A stretch of DNA of 64,000 nt from Methylotenera sp. (GCA_030655015.1 JAURWJ010000115.1:1-64000); one strand, 5' to 3'; counted from the stretch's first letter, positions 17,599 to 26,243 are shown. A program made the numbers and translations. The notes: generated from the sequence alone by a model not told the origin.

Positions 17599-18702
17599 TT
17601 AAAATACATCTGGCAGCAAGCTGAATGGCCGCAATGGTCATTTAATTCTGCGGCATTTTCACAACTATTATCACAGGTTAATCTTGAGCGCGGTCGTTTG
17701 CTTGGCGCTATGCAAGCATTAGGCTTTAAGCTGGCTGAAGAGGCTAGCCTTAAAGTATTGACCAGTGAAGTAGTTAAGTCTAGTGAAATAGAGGGCGAGC
17801 GGTTGAATCCTGAAGCGGTGCGCTCATCTATAGCCAGAAGATTAGGCATAGATGCAGGTGGTTTAGTGCCTTCAGATAAACATGTAGATGGTGTGGTTGA
17901 AATGGTAATAGATGCTACACGGAATCATGCCAACCCCTTAACTCAAAATAGGCTATTTGGTTGGCACGCAGCACTTTTCCCTACTGGTCATAGAGGCATG
18001 TTCAAACTCACCGTGGCTGCTTATAGAGATGACGCGGCAGGGGCGATGCAAGTAGTTTCAGGTGGGATAGACCATGAGAAAGTGCATTATGAAGCACCTT
18101 CAGCCGCAGTTATTCAAACTGAGATGACACACTTTTTAGACTGGTTTAATCATGAGCTAGGATTAGACCCTGTAATCAAGGCTGGGTTAGCACACTTGTG
18201 GTTTGTTACCTTGCACCCGTTTGATGATGGTAACGGGCGTATAGGCCGTGCAATATGCGATATGGCTTTAGCTCGCGCTGATGGCTCACCACAAAGGTTT
18301 TATAGTTTATCAGCGCAAATGCAACGTGAGCGTGAAGACTACTACAATAGCTTAGAACAATCGCAAAAAGGCACTTTGGATGTGACTGCTTGGCTGGCGT
18401 GGTTTTTAGGTTGTTTATTACGTACAGTGCAAGCCGCAAATGAAGAACTAAAAAGCGTAGTGTATTTAGCTAATTTAAGTCGTCAATTGCCTAGTGGCAA
18501 GTTAAATGAACGTCAAATGAAAATGCTGAGCATGATGATGCACGGTTTTAATGGCAATCTTACTACGGGTAAGTGGGCGAAGATCGCACAATGCTCTACT
18601 GATACTGCTTTGCGTGATGTGAATGAGCTGGTTGAATTAGGTGTGTTGCTAAAAGCTGGCGAATCAAAACGTGCAGCTCATTATGTTTTAAGTGAGCTTT
18701 AA
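17581..18702 (+). CDS. Fic family protein (DUF4172-Fic-winged helix), class II
   Basis: The start at ATG 17581 gives 373 residues; the track's GTG start adds 14 residues inside the operator array. The N-terminal DUF4172 part (WPQWSFNSAAF...) contains the inhibitory helix motif SSEIEG (67-72), matching (S/T)xxxE(G/N). The catalytic Fic motif is HPFDDGNGRIGR (H212 onward). A C-terminal winged-helix domain follows (LNERQMKMLSMM...ALRDVNELVELGVL). Fic enzymes usually transfer AMP to a protein hydroxyl; the target is unknown, and no antitoxin gene is adjacent. No Shine-Dalgarno sequence precedes the ATG, because the operator occupies that position. Confidence 0.9.
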   Translation: MNSGNHLKYIWQQAEWPQWSFNSAAFSQLLSQVNLERGRLLGAMQALGFKLAEEASLKVLTSEVVKSSEIEGERLNPEAVRSSIARRLGIDAGGLVPSDKHVDGVVEMVIDATRNHANPLTQNRLFGWHAALFPTGHRGMFKLTVAAYRDDAAGAMQVVSGGIDHEKVHYEAPSAAVIQTEMTHFLDWFNHELGLDPVIKAGLAHLWFVTLHPFDDGNGRIGRAICDMALARADGSPQRFYSLSAQMQREREDYYNSLEQSQKGTLDVTAWLAWFLGCLLRTVQAANEELKSVVYLANLSRQLPSGKLNERQMKMLSMMMHGFNGNLTTGKWAKIAQCSTDTALRDVNELVELGVLLKAGESKRAAHYVLSEL

Positions 18703-18774
18703 TGGCTAGCTGTTTCGTGACTCACTAAATATCTAATTTAAAAAATCAAAAATAATAAAAGAGGTACTTATTAA

Positions 18775-18924
18775 ATGAATTGTATTGCAGAAGGCCGCAT
18801 CGCCTATGGCAGACGCTTTGCCACGGTAGAACCTGTATTTGGTAATATGACACAACGAAATAGCGATGTGAGTGACCATGGCACGTTACAAACACATAGA
18901 CCCCCAGCCCTAGATTTTTATTAA
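18775..18924 (+). pseudogene. IS1182-like transposase C-terminal remnant
   Basis: A 49-codon reading frame, too short for the ORF track, encodes GRIAYGRRFATVEPVFGNM. This resembles the RRxxTVEPVFGNI block near the C-terminus of IS1182-type DDE transposases (the E is part of the catalytic triad region). The rest of the transposase is absent and no inverted repeats are evident. A GAGG lies upstream of the ATG, but the fragment is best seen as a decayed element next to repeat copy B. Confidence 0.5.
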
Positions 18925-18934
18925 ATCGTGTCTG

Positions 18935-19150
18935 CCCCATCCCAACCTTCCTCAATTAGAGGGAAGGTTGGGATGGGGGTGCGAATGATAAATTGCGCTG
19001 GTTTAAATTCTACCCCACCCTAGCCCTCCCCCTACAAGGGGGAGGGAACAGTATTACTGAATTTTTATTTCAATATTATATGACTGATGTATAGATCAAA
19101 CCTTGCTTAATCCCCGGCAAAGCCGGGGGGGTTACCTCATTTAATTAATT
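18935..19150. repeat. Dispersed repeat, copy B (about 215 bp)
   Basis: Homologous to copy A at 1270-1480 in the same order of blocks. It begins with a near-perfect palindrome, ccccatcccaaccttcc (18935-18951) and ggaaggttgggatgggg (18962-18978). The CCACCCTAGCCCTCCCCCT...GGGGAGGG block, an AT-rich tract and the CCCCGGCAAAGCCGGGG hairpin (about 19111-19128) follow. It lies between the transposase remnant and the Mla operon and has no coding potential. The 18703-19214 gap contains nothing else that I can support. Confidence 0.75.
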
Positions 19151-19214
19151 CAATTTCCCCTAGCTTGTCTTATCAAGGTTTCACTGCGTATAATCAAGTC
19201 TAAAGGGGGACTTA

Positions 19215-20330
19215 ATGACCGCAGCCAGCTTTCGTGTTGCTCAGGATGACCAAGGCCGTCGCCATGTCCGGCTTTTGGGCCAATGGTCATTACGGGAAGC
19301 AACGAATGATTTTGCCAAACTTAAAAAATCACTACAGCCATTTTTTGCAGACACTTTCACAAAATGGGATCTGCAAGAGGTAGAACAACTGGATGCCGCC
19401 GGGGCCTCTACTCTCCTGTCTGGGTGGGGTAACAAACTCGATAGCAACATATCACTCAGGCCAGAACATACAGCGCTTTTCAATACACTGATTGGTTTAG
19501 CAAAACCTCCTGACAAAAAAACTGAACGTGACTGGCTCTCGCCACTTAATAGTTTAGGCAAAGGTGTATTCCACCTCCTGCACCATTTCACTGAGTTTTT
19601 TCGTTTACTCATTTCACTGCTCATCGAAATTGCCTATCTGCTCAGGCACCCGCAAGACTTTCCCTGGTGCGAATTCAGCGCTAACGTATACAAAAGCGGC
19701 GTGAACGCCCTGCCAGTGACAGCATTGCTGGGCTTTATGATTGGCGTTGTCATGGGTTATTTAATGTCCAAGCAACTGCATACGTTCGGTGCCGACATTT
19801 ATATCGTCAATATTTTGGGGCTTAGCATCATTCGTGAACTCGGCCCCGTGCTAATGGCGGTGCTGGTCGCTGGGCGCTCAGGTTCTGCGATGACAGCACA
19901 AATCGGCGTGATGCGTGTAACAGATGAAATCGACGCGCTGACCACCATGGGGATTTCGCGTATTTTACGGGTTGTTCTACCCAAGGTGCTGGGGCTGACT
20001 TTTGTCGCGCCCTTACTGGTGTTATGGACATCTGGCTGGACGCTTGCCGGAGGTGCCTTTGCTTCGAATTTAGAGCTAGGTATCAGCCTACGCTTCTTTT
20101 TTGATTACTTACCGTTGGTTGTTGAACCCATCAACCTCACACTCAGCCTGATCAAGGGGTTGATGTTCGGTTTTGTTGTTGCGCTGGTTGCCTGCCACTT
20201 TGGTTTGCGTATCAAACCAAACACCGAGAGCTTGAGTAATAGTACAACGAGCTCGGTGGTAACCGCGATATCCGGAGTGATTCTGGTCAATGCATGGTTT
20301 GCAATCATGACGCGTGGCATTGGTGTATGA
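19215..20330 (+). CDS. MlaE-type ABC permease with N-terminal STAS domain
   Basis: A 371-residue inner-membrane permease. Residues 1 to about 95 form a STAS-like domain (LLGQWSLREA...WDLQEVEQLDAAGASTL), corresponding to MlaB of E. coli but fused here. The MlaE domain follows, with about five membrane segments and the conserved LGFMIGVVMGYLMSKQL, IRELGPVLMAVLVAGRSGSAMTAQIG and EIDALTTMGI. It transports lipids between inner and outer membranes as part of an MCE complex. AAGGGGGAC before the ATG is a strong ribosome-binding site. Its stop codon overlaps the start of the ATPase gene by 4 nt (ATGA), so the genes form an operon. Confidence 0.92.
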   Translation: MTAASFRVAQDDQGRRHVRLLGQWSLREATNDFAKLKKSLQPFFADTFTKWDLQEVEQLDAAGASTLLSGWGNKLDSNISLRPEHTALFNTLIGLAKPPDKKTERDWLSPLNSLGKGVFHLLHHFTEFFRLLISLLIEIAYLLRHPQDFPWCEFSANVYKSGVNALPVTALLGFMIGVVMGYLMSKQLHTFGADIYIVNILGLSIIRELGPVLMAVLVAGRSGSAMTAQIGVMRVTDEIDALTTMGISRILRVVLPKVLGLTFVAPLLVLWTSGWTLAGGAFASNLELGISLRFFFDYLPLVVEPINLTLSLIKGLMFGFVVALVACHFGLRIKPNTESLSNSTTSSVVTAISGVILVNAWFAIMTRGIGV

Positions 20331-21130
20331 GCGAAAATCTCATTCAAAATACCCCGAGCGAAAGTATTCCTGATCAGGACATCATCTGTGATATACAAAA
20401 TGTCTGTACGGAATTCGGTGACAATATTGTTCACCATAATCTCAACTTAGAAGTCAGACGCGGCGATATCACTGCCCTGGTTGGCAGGTCTGGTTGTGGT
20501 AAAACTACATTATTGCGACACATCATTGGCCTGACCAAACCCCAAAGCGGCAAGGTATTACTGTTCGGAGAAAATCTGCTCGACATGGAACGTGTAACAC
20601 AGCGGCGACTGATGGATCGCTTTGGCGTACTGTTTCAACAAGGCGCATTGTTTTCAGCGCTTTCAGTATTCGATAATATCGCCTTCCCGCTGCGTGAATT
20701 AAAACAGTTTGATGAATCCGTTATCTACCAGTTAGTGATGCATAAACTGGCACTGGTAGAGCTTGATCCGCGCGACGCAAACCTGCTGCCTGCTGAAATT
20801 TCAGGTGGCATGGTTAAACGCGTGGGGCTTGCCCGGGCGCTTGCTCTGGAGCCGGAACTGCTGGTGCTGGACGAACCCACCGCAGGGCTGGACCCTGACC
20901 GCAGCCATAATTTTATTGATCTGGTTAAACAGCTCAAAAAATCATTGGGGTTAACCGTGCTTTTTGTCACTCATGATATGGATACGCTGGCATCGCTCGC
21001 CGAACGTGTGGCTGTACTGGAGGATAAACACATTATTGCAGATTGCCCATTAGCGGAACTGGCTAAAATTGATCACCCCTTTGTAATCAATTTCTTCCAA
21101 AGTATCCGCAGCAGGCTTGAGAAGCTATAA
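20327..21130 (+). CDS. MlaF-like ABC transporter ATPase
   Basis: From ATG 20327, which overlaps the preceding TGA, the product is 267 residues beginning MSENLIQNTPS; the track's upstream start lies inside the permease gene. Walker A is VGRSGCGKTT, the Q-loop region reads VLFQQGALFSAL, the signature is ISGGMVKRVGLA, Walker B is LLVLDEPTAGLDP and the switch histidine is in FVTHDM. ISGGM in place of LSGGQ is typical of MlaF/MCE-associated ATPases. It powers lipid transport with the MlaE-type permease and the MCE protein encoded 6 nt downstream. Confidence 0.93.
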   Translation: MSENLIQNTPSESIPDQDIICDIQNVCTEFGDNIVHHNLNLEVRRGDITALVGRSGCGKTTLLRHIIGLTKPQSGKVLLFGENLLDMERVTQRRLMDRFGVLFQQGALFSALSVFDNIAFPLRELKQFDESVIYQLVMHKLALVELDPRDANLLPAEISGGMVKRVGLARALALEPELLVLDEPTAGLDPDRSHNFIDLVKQLKKSLGLTVLFVTHDMDTLASLAERVAVLEDKHIIADCPLAELAKIDHPFVINFFQSIRSRLEKL

Positions 21131-21136
21131 TAAGTT

Positions 21137-22087
21137 ATGGAAAACAGAGCTTACGCAATTGCAGTCGGCATCTTTACCTTAGTACTTGGAATAGGGTTGG
21201 CACTTGCCTATTGGTGGATCAGCGGCTCGCAGCAGGCCCGCACCGAGTACACCGTAAGCTCCCAACTGCCGGTTACCGGCTTAAGCCCGGAAGCTACAGT
21301 TAAATTTCGTGGCGTAGATATCGGCAAAGTAGTAGAAATATCACTAGCCCCCTCCGCTCAAACCACAGTCCTGATTAAGATTGCAGTCGAACAGAACTTA
21401 AAACTCAGTAGTGAAGCTTATGCCGAACTACGCCGGCAAGGTCTAACCGGGCTTGCTTATATCGATTTAAATGATGAAAGCAAAAACGCACCTGCACTGC
21501 CAGCCGGCAGCATCATTCCGCTTCGGCCAACCTTTGTGGATAACCTAATGTCCAAAGCGCCGGAACTGCTTGCTCGAATTGAAGTGCTTCTGCAAAGCAG
21601 TAGCCAGCTTACCGAGTCGGCCAACCGTGTTTTGACCAATATTGATATTCAGAAATTGAATAATTCAATTGCAAATTTTGAGAAGGCATCCGAGAAAGCG
21701 ATACCAGCAATCGATTCCGCAACCAATATGTTCAACAATGCCAATAAAATGGTGTCAGAGAAAAATCAGGCACAACTCGTACAAACATTAGAAAGCGCAC
21801 AACAGACTTTTGACTCTGCAAAACCGCTTATCAACGAGCTGGCTTTAACGACTCAAAAATTCCGCAACACAGCTGAACAGATTGAAATCAGCACAGGCCA
21901 ACTCAGTAACACACTAGAAAATCAAACCTTGCCGCAGCTGCATACGCTGACTCAAAACATGAATCAAAGCGCAATTCATTTCAACCAGTTTATTGATACG
22001 CTGGAAGACAATCCGCAAAGCATCATTTTTGGAAAACCGGTTCCACCGCCAGGGCCAGGTGAAGAAGGCTTCACCATCAAACCATGA
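21137..22087 (+). CDS. MCE/MlaD domain substrate-binding protein
   Basis: A 316-residue membrane-anchored periplasmic protein. One N-terminal membrane segment (about 5-30) precedes an MCE domain (YTVSSQLPVTGLSPEATVKFRGVDIGKVVEISL, to about residue 125). A long helical region rich in Gln, Asn and Ser (about 145-290) follows and ends in a proline-rich tail. Such proteins form rings or tubes that carry lipids across the periplasm. The long helical extension is more like PqiB/LetB or MCE proteins of betaproteobacteria than the short E. coli MlaD. Its stop overlaps the ATG of the lipoprotein gene by 4 nt. Confidence 0.9.
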   Translation: MENRAYAIAVGIFTLVLGIGLALAYWWISGSQQARTEYTVSSQLPVTGLSPEATVKFRGVDIGKVVEISLAPSAQTTVLIKIAVEQNLKLSSEAYAELRRQGLTGLAYIDLNDESKNAPALPAGSIIPLRPTFVDNLMSKAPELLARIEVLLQSSSQLTESANRVLTNIDIQKLNNSIANFEKASEKAIPAIDSATNMFNNANKMVSEKNQAQLVQTLESAQQTFDSAKPLINELALTTQKFRNTAEQIEISTGQLSNTLENQTLPQLHTLTQNMNQSAIHFNQFIDTLEDNPQSIIFGKPVPPPGPGEEGFTIKP

Positions 22088-22695
22088 GAATCAAAATGCG
22101 CCATTTCATTTTAGTGTTAACCGGCAGCCTGATGATAAGCGGCTTGGCCGCTTGTGTTGGTATCAACAAAACCAAACTAAATATGGCCGTTTACGACTTT
22201 GGTTTATCTGTTTCAAACGAAAACAATCAACAGATCACGTCAAAATTATTGTTTGAAGAACCGATTGCTGCAGAATCTCTCAACCATAATAAAATTCGTT
22301 ACCGTCTTAATTACCAAAATCCTTCGCGCGTTTTTTTCTATACTGAAAGCCGCTGGGCAGCTACTCCACCAGAGCTATTATCAAGCAAGCTGACTAACCT
22401 AGCCCATATAGCAAACACCACTAAAAACTGTAGCTTAAAGCTAAAAATAGAGGTTTTTGACCATGTGTTTCAGAGTGCAACTGCCAGCGAAGGTATCGTT
22501 CAACTGAGCGCACAGCTAGTTGAGAAAAAATCCAAAAAAATCATCCTCACTCAGCTGATTACCGAAAGTGCCCCTTCATCCACACCCAATGCGCAAGGCG
22601 GTGCAGCCGCACTACAAATGGCGAGTGAAAATGCCCTAAAAAAAGCAATCAACTGGGGAAACACAGCTGCTGAAAGCAACTTGCTTTGCCAATAA
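22084..22695 (+). CDS. ABC-type transport auxiliary lipoprotein (PqiC/DUF330-like)
   Basis: A 203-residue lipoprotein. The N-terminus MRIKMRHFILVLTGSLMISGLAAC is a lipoprotein signal, with lipidation at C24 (lipobox LAAC). The mature part resembles the ABC-type transport auxiliary component family, including the RYRLNYQNPSRVFFYTESRWAATPPELL stretch seen in PqiC-like proteins. These are outer-membrane lipoproteins that work with MCE complexes. It is the last gene of the four-gene operon and overlaps the MCE gene by 4 nt. There is no toluene-tolerance MlaC-type protein here, so the operon is closer to a Pqi/Mla hybrid. Confidence 0.85.
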   Translation: MRIKMRHFILVLTGSLMISGLAACVGINKTKLNMAVYDFGLSVSNENNQQITSKLLFEEPIAAESLNHNKIRYRLNYQNPSRVFFYTESRWAATPPELLSSKLTNLAHIANTTKNCSLKLKIEVFDHVFQSATASEGIVQLSAQLVEKKSKKIILTQLITESAPSSTPNAQGGAAALQMASENALKKAINWGNTAAESNLLCQ

Positions 22696-22880
22696 ACACA
22701 TATTCCAGATTTGCTTACCAGAATTACTTAAAGGTGTAAGGTTATATCGTGTATGCTTTTTCTTAACCCAACACGTTTCTCATATCTCCCACCACATTCT
22801 TGCTTGATGCAATTAACACAAGTTTTGAGCTGGCAACCAGCGACGGTGATTGATTAGTAGATTTTATTGAAGGAGTTGTC

Positions 22881-23057
22881 ATGAAAAAATTATTGTTAGT
22901 TTTAAGTTTGGTAGTGATTGGATTGAGTGGCTGCTATATCAGGGGGCACCATGATGAGGGCTACCATAGAGGCCATGACCATGAAAGAGGTCATGATGAA
23001 CATAGAGATAAGCATCGTGATAATCGCCATGGAGATCATTACGATCAACACAGGTAA
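22881..23057 (+). CDS. Small histidine-rich lipoprotein (58 aa)
   Basis: Below the ORF-track cutoff but convincing: AAGGAG stands 6 nt before the ATG, and the first 18 residues (MKKLLLVLSLVVIGLSGC) are a lipoprotein signal with lipidation at C18. The 40-residue mature part is almost entirely His, Asp, Arg, Glu and Gly (RGHHDEGYHRGHDHERGHDEHRD and on), with about eleven histidines. This suggests metal binding at a membrane surface (inference); I do not recognise a named family. It stands alone between the lipid-transport operon and tRNA-Arg. Confidence 0.7.
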   Translation: MKKLLLVLSLVVIGLSGCYIRGHHDEGYHRGHDHERGHDEHRDKHRDNRHGDHYDQHR

Positions 23058-23146
23058 GATAGTACATTGAGGGCTGCACTGTTAAGTTTCAAGACAACCA
23101 ATAATTCTTAAATAAATACTAATGTATTGTTTTTAATATATATTCT

Positions 23147-23222
23147 TGGTGCCCCCGACACGAATCGAACGTGTGACCCTCCCCTTAGGAGGGGGATGCT
23201 CTATCCACTGAGCTACGGGGGC
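23147..23222 (-). tRNA. tRNA-Arg (anticodon CCT)
   Basis: On the minus strand a 76-nt cloverleaf with encoded CCA: acceptor GCCCCCG/CGGGGGC, D arm GCTC/GAGC, anticodon stem TCCCC/GGGGA with loop CTCCTAA, T arm ACACG-TTCGATT-CGTGT. The anticodon CCT reads the rare arginine codon AGG. No integrase or duplicated 3' end is seen nearby. The remaining sequence between 23223 and 23489 shows no further gene. Confidence 0.95.
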
Positions 23223-23489
23223 GGCTTACTTTGCAAGGGCTATATTATATAGTTTGTGGGCGCTTTAAATTTACAATTATTTCTGCTATTTTGATATTCT
23301 TCAGCAAAATATACTCAAACTAGACTTTGCAAGTATGTCCTTGCTGCTGAAATTCAGGAATATAATTTGCCAAGGTCATCACATTAAAATGCGTTGCTCT
23401 TACTGTAACTTGCATTATTTATAACGGTCATAGTTTAGTCGAGTAATTGTGCATCATTTGCTAAGCTAGTTTCAGAGGTGAGGTCAGCC

Positions 23490-24269
23490 ATGAATACGCT
23501 ATCTTCTATCAAAGGCATTCTGTTCGATCTGGATGGCGTGCTCTACGTTGGGTCGCACGCGATTGAAGGTGCGGTTGAGGCTGTAGGCAAAATTCAAGCC
23601 AGCGGCATACCATGCCGCTTTGTGACTAACACCAGCACGTTGTCTCTGGTGTCGTTACAACAAAAAATCAATGCATTAGGCTTTACAATCCATATCGATG
23701 AAATTATCAGCGCACCTCAGGCTACCCTACTTTACCTTCAGCGTCAGCACAATCCGGTTTGCCGTTTGCTACTGGCGGATGATGTAAAGAAAGATTTTAA
23801 AGCGTTTCGTCAATCGGATACGGCAGCAGATTACATTGTAGTTGGCGATATTGGCGACGCTTGGTCTTATGCGTTATTGAATGAGGTTTTCAATTGCCTG
23901 ATGCATGGTGCAAAACTCATCGCCATCCATAAAAACCGGTTCTGGCAAACGGAACATGGCTTGCAAATGGATATCGGCGGGTTTGTTGATGCCTTGGAGT
24001 ATGCAAGCGGCATCAAAGCGATGATTATTGGCAAACCTTCGCCTGATTTTTTTAAAATCGCTTTGGATGATATGGGGCTTAAGTCTAGCGAAGTTGCAAT
24101 GATAGGAGATGACATTGACGTGGATGTGGCGGGTGGTCAGCAGGTCGGCTTAAAAGGGGTCTTGGTTAAAACCGGCAAATACCGGCAGAGCTATGCAGAG
24201 GCTTCAACCATCAAGCCGGATTTGCTTATCGACTCGATTGTAGATTTACCTAAAGTGCTTAGGCTTTAA
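23490..24269 (+). CDS. HAD-IIA family hydrolase (LHPP/NagD-like)
   Basis: From ATG 23490, preceded by GAGGTGAGG, the product is 259 residues; the track's GTG start adds four. The HAD nucleophile motif is FDLDGVLY (D13, D15), motif II is the threonine in RFVTNTST, and motif IV is MIGDDIDVDVAGGQQVG. The region between them is a C2-type cap as in NagD and human LHPP. The family dephosphorylates small phospho-metabolites or phospholysine/phosphohistidine; the substrate here cannot be named. The next gene, of the DUF6494 family, follows on the same strand. Confidence 0.85.
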   Translation: MNTLSSIKGILFDLDGVLYVGSHAIEGAVEAVGKIQASGIPCRFVTNTSTLSLVSLQQKINALGFTIHIDEIISAPQATLLYLQRQHNPVCRLLLADDVKKDFKAFRQSDTAADYIVVGDIGDAWSYALLNEVFNCLMHGAKLIAIHKNRFWQTEHGLQMDIGGFVDALEYASGIKAMIIGKPSPDFFKIALDDMGLKSSEVAMIGDDIDVDVAGGQQVGLKGVLVKTGKYRQSYAEASTIKPDLLIDSIVDLPKVLRL

Positions 24270-24338
24270 TACTGGTTTGCCAGTAGCTATTCGGTGTATG
24301 TTGAATCATTTACCAAACTGTTAATGAAGGAGTCTGCC

Positions 24339-24545
24339 ATGAACGATGATACTTTTAATATGAGCATCCGCAAGTTCCTGAAAATGGTGGGAGTCTCATC
24401 CCAACACGAGATTGAGCGGGCCGTCGCACAAGCCATTGCGAACGAACAGCTTAAAGGTAACGAGAAGCTGCCGATAAAAATGACACTGACCATTGGTTCA
24501 GCGCAGCTTAATGTCAGCTTCGATGGAATAATTGAGCTGGATTAG
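24339..24545 (+). CDS. DUF6494 family small protein
   Basis: From ATG 24339, preceded by GAAGGAG, the protein is 68 residues: MNDDTFNMSIRKFLKMVGV...ELD. The track's start 15 codons upstream has no support. The MSIRKFLKxVGVxSQxEIE opening and KLPIKMTLTIGSAQLNVSFDGIIEL end match my recollection of DUF6494, a small uncharacterised proteobacterial family. It is predicted cytoplasmic, with no signal or membrane segment. It sits between a HAD phosphatase and a convergent pterin dehydratase gene. Confidence 0.65.
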   Translation: MNDDTFNMSIRKFLKMVGVSSQHEIERAVAQAIANEQLKGNEKLPIKMTLTIGSAQLNVSFDGIIELD

Positions 24546-24583
24546 GCGCACAAAAAGACACCCAGCCCAAGAATGGGAGCGCC

Positions 24584-24931
24584 TTAGTGTGCATTTGCCG
24601 CCAGCTCATTGACCTTGGCTGCCATGATGAAGTCATTCTCATGCAGACCGTTGATTTTGTGAGTCAGGAATACTACTTTGGCGTAGCCCCATCCTACGGT
24701 GATATCGGGATGATGCCCTTCTGCTTCACACAGCTCGCCAACTTTCTGCGTAAATGATAGTGCATCCTTAAAGTTGTTGAATTTATAAGTACGCTTCACC
24801 TTTGTGGCATTTTCCAGCAACTCCCAGCCTGGAACATCAGTGATATATCTCTCGGCAATGTCACAACTCATTGGTAGTACACCGCCTTGGCAAGGTGTAC
24901 ATTTCTTTGCGGTTAGGTTCAAATCGTCCAT
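24584..24931 (-). CDS. phhB: Pterin-4a-carbinolamine dehydratase
   Basis: A 115-residue protein of the PCD/DCoH family. The active-site block is EGHHPDITVGWGYAKVVFLTHKINGLHENDF, which carries the conserved His-His-Pro, Trp and second His positions. The enzyme dehydrates 4a-hydroxytetrahydropterin formed by aromatic amino-acid hydroxylases. No phenylalanine hydroxylase gene lies in the window, and in such genomes the protein may serve molybdopterin or other pterin metabolism. AAGGAGAAATTATC precedes the ATG on the minus strand. An AGGCGC/GCGCCT inverted repeat at 24544-24584 covers its stop and may be a shared terminator with the DUF6494 gene. Confidence 0.9.
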   Translation of the reverse strand: MDDLNLTAKKCTPCQGGVLPMSCDIAERYITDVPGWELLENATKVKRTYKFNNFKDALSFTQKVGELCEAEGHHPDITVGWGYAKVVFLTHKINGLHENDFIMAAKVNELAANAH

Positions 24932-25014
24932 GATAATTTCTCCTTAATAGATTATTTCTCTACGACAATATAAAAAGCAAAAAGATTTGCCTAGAATCAC
25001 ATTAATAGTGCCCA

Positions 25015-26193
25015 TTAGTCAGCTATCCGTCCTATCAACGTTGCACGGGAGTGTATGGCTTTTTCCTCAATCAAACGGGTGGCGGCGGCAACCTGCCCCC
25101 AGGTATTCCACAGCAGCACACCGCGTACGCGTCCATCACGCAAATAGTAAAGCACGCCCTTGCGGAAAGGTTCTTTCCAGTCTTCGACAATATCAAGGCT
25201 GGCATCAAGCTCTCCTACGGCTTCAAAGCCCAGATTAAACAGGTCAGAATAAAAGAATGGCAGGTGGCGATAGGCATTGGATTGGCCCGCCATGTTACTA
25301 CCCGCCATTTCGCCCATGACATTGGCGTTGTCTTCATGTTCTACGCGCATGCGTTTATCCAGTGCAGCGCTGTGGAAATTCGCCACATCGCCTGCTGCAT
25401 AAATGTCGGGATTGCTTGTGCGTAGCATTTCATCCACCACAATGCCATTGTCCACCGCGAGGCCGGCTTGCTCGGCCAACTCTGTGTTGGGCTGGATACC
25501 TAACCCGGCCACTACCCCGTCGGTGGTGATTTCTAGGCCTTTGCCAGTAGTCACAATTGTTCTGGCACCAGCCATCCGCACAGATTGGACGGTTTCAGAC
25601 GCAAGCAAGGTGACACCCTTCTTCTGATAATAGGAATTCAGGAACTCCACGAGTGGTTGTGGATAAGCACGCGAGCCGATTCCGTTTGTCGGGAAGATCA
25701 TCGTCACCCGTTTGCCATTCATTGCCAGCGCAGCGGCAATTTCAGAGCCGATGAAGCCGCCGCCAATCACGACAAAATCCGAACCATGATCGCTCAGTTT
25801 ACGCAGATTTTGGTAATCGTCCGCAGTTCTGAAGTAGATTACGCCTTCGTCAGGTTGAGGTAGGCGGCGTGGTGTGCCGCCCGTGGCAAGCAGAAGTTTT
25901 TCATAAGTGTAGATACTTCCAGCAGCATCAATCGCCGTCTTCTTTGCCGGGTCAAGGGTGACTATTTTCCTGCCCAGACGCATGCTGACATTAATGTCAC
26001 CAGTGTTGCGCCAAATGGATTCGAACGGCTTGTCCTTCCATAAGGATTTGGAAAGTGGCGGGCGGTCATAAGGCGGGTATTGCTCATCGCAAATCATGGC
26101 AATAGTACCACTTTGGTCGATTTTGCGGATGCCGCGGACGGCAGAGTCGGCAGTCATTCCGCCGCCGATGATGAGGTATTTGTGATGCTCCAT
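25015..26193 (-). CDS. AIF-like FAD/NAD(P)H oxidoreductase (ferredoxin reductase type)
   Basis: A 392-residue flavoprotein. An FAD-binding GGG motif is at the N-terminus (YLIIGGGMTADSAVRGI), a second dinucleotide fold lies near 142-160 (FVVIGGGFIGSEIAAALA), and the FAD-contacting IYAAGDVANF is near 267. It has the AIF/ferredoxin-reductase layout, with PPYDRPPLSK near 40. It has no fused Rieske domain. It is divergent from the SUF regulator gene, and the SUF operon ends with a stand-alone Rieske ferredoxin that could be its partner (inference). No signal peptide is seen, so it should be cytosolic. Confidence 0.83.
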   Translation of the reverse strand: MEHHKYLIIGGGMTADSAVRGIRKIDQSGTIAMICDEQYPPYDRPPLSKSLWKDKPFESIWRNTGDINVSMRLGRKIVTLDPAKKTAIDAAGSIYTYEKLLLATGGTPRRLPQPDEGVIYFRTADDYQNLRKLSDHGSDFVVIGGGFIGSEIAAALAMNGKRVTMIFPTNGIGSRAYPQPLVEFLNSYYQKKGVTLLASETVQSVRMAGARTIVTTGKGLEITTDGVVAGLGIQPNTELAEQAGLAVDNGIVVDEMLRTSNPDIYAAGDVANFHSAALDKRMRVEHEDNANVMGEMAGSNMAGQSNAYRHLPFFYSDLFNLGFEAVGELDASLDIVEDWKEPFRKGVLYYLRDGRVRGVLLWNTWGQVAAATRLIEEKAIHSRATLIGRIAD

Positions 26194-26243
26194 AATCTAT
26201 CTCCCTTGACAACATAGCGCGTTGACACACGCTGAAAACCAGC

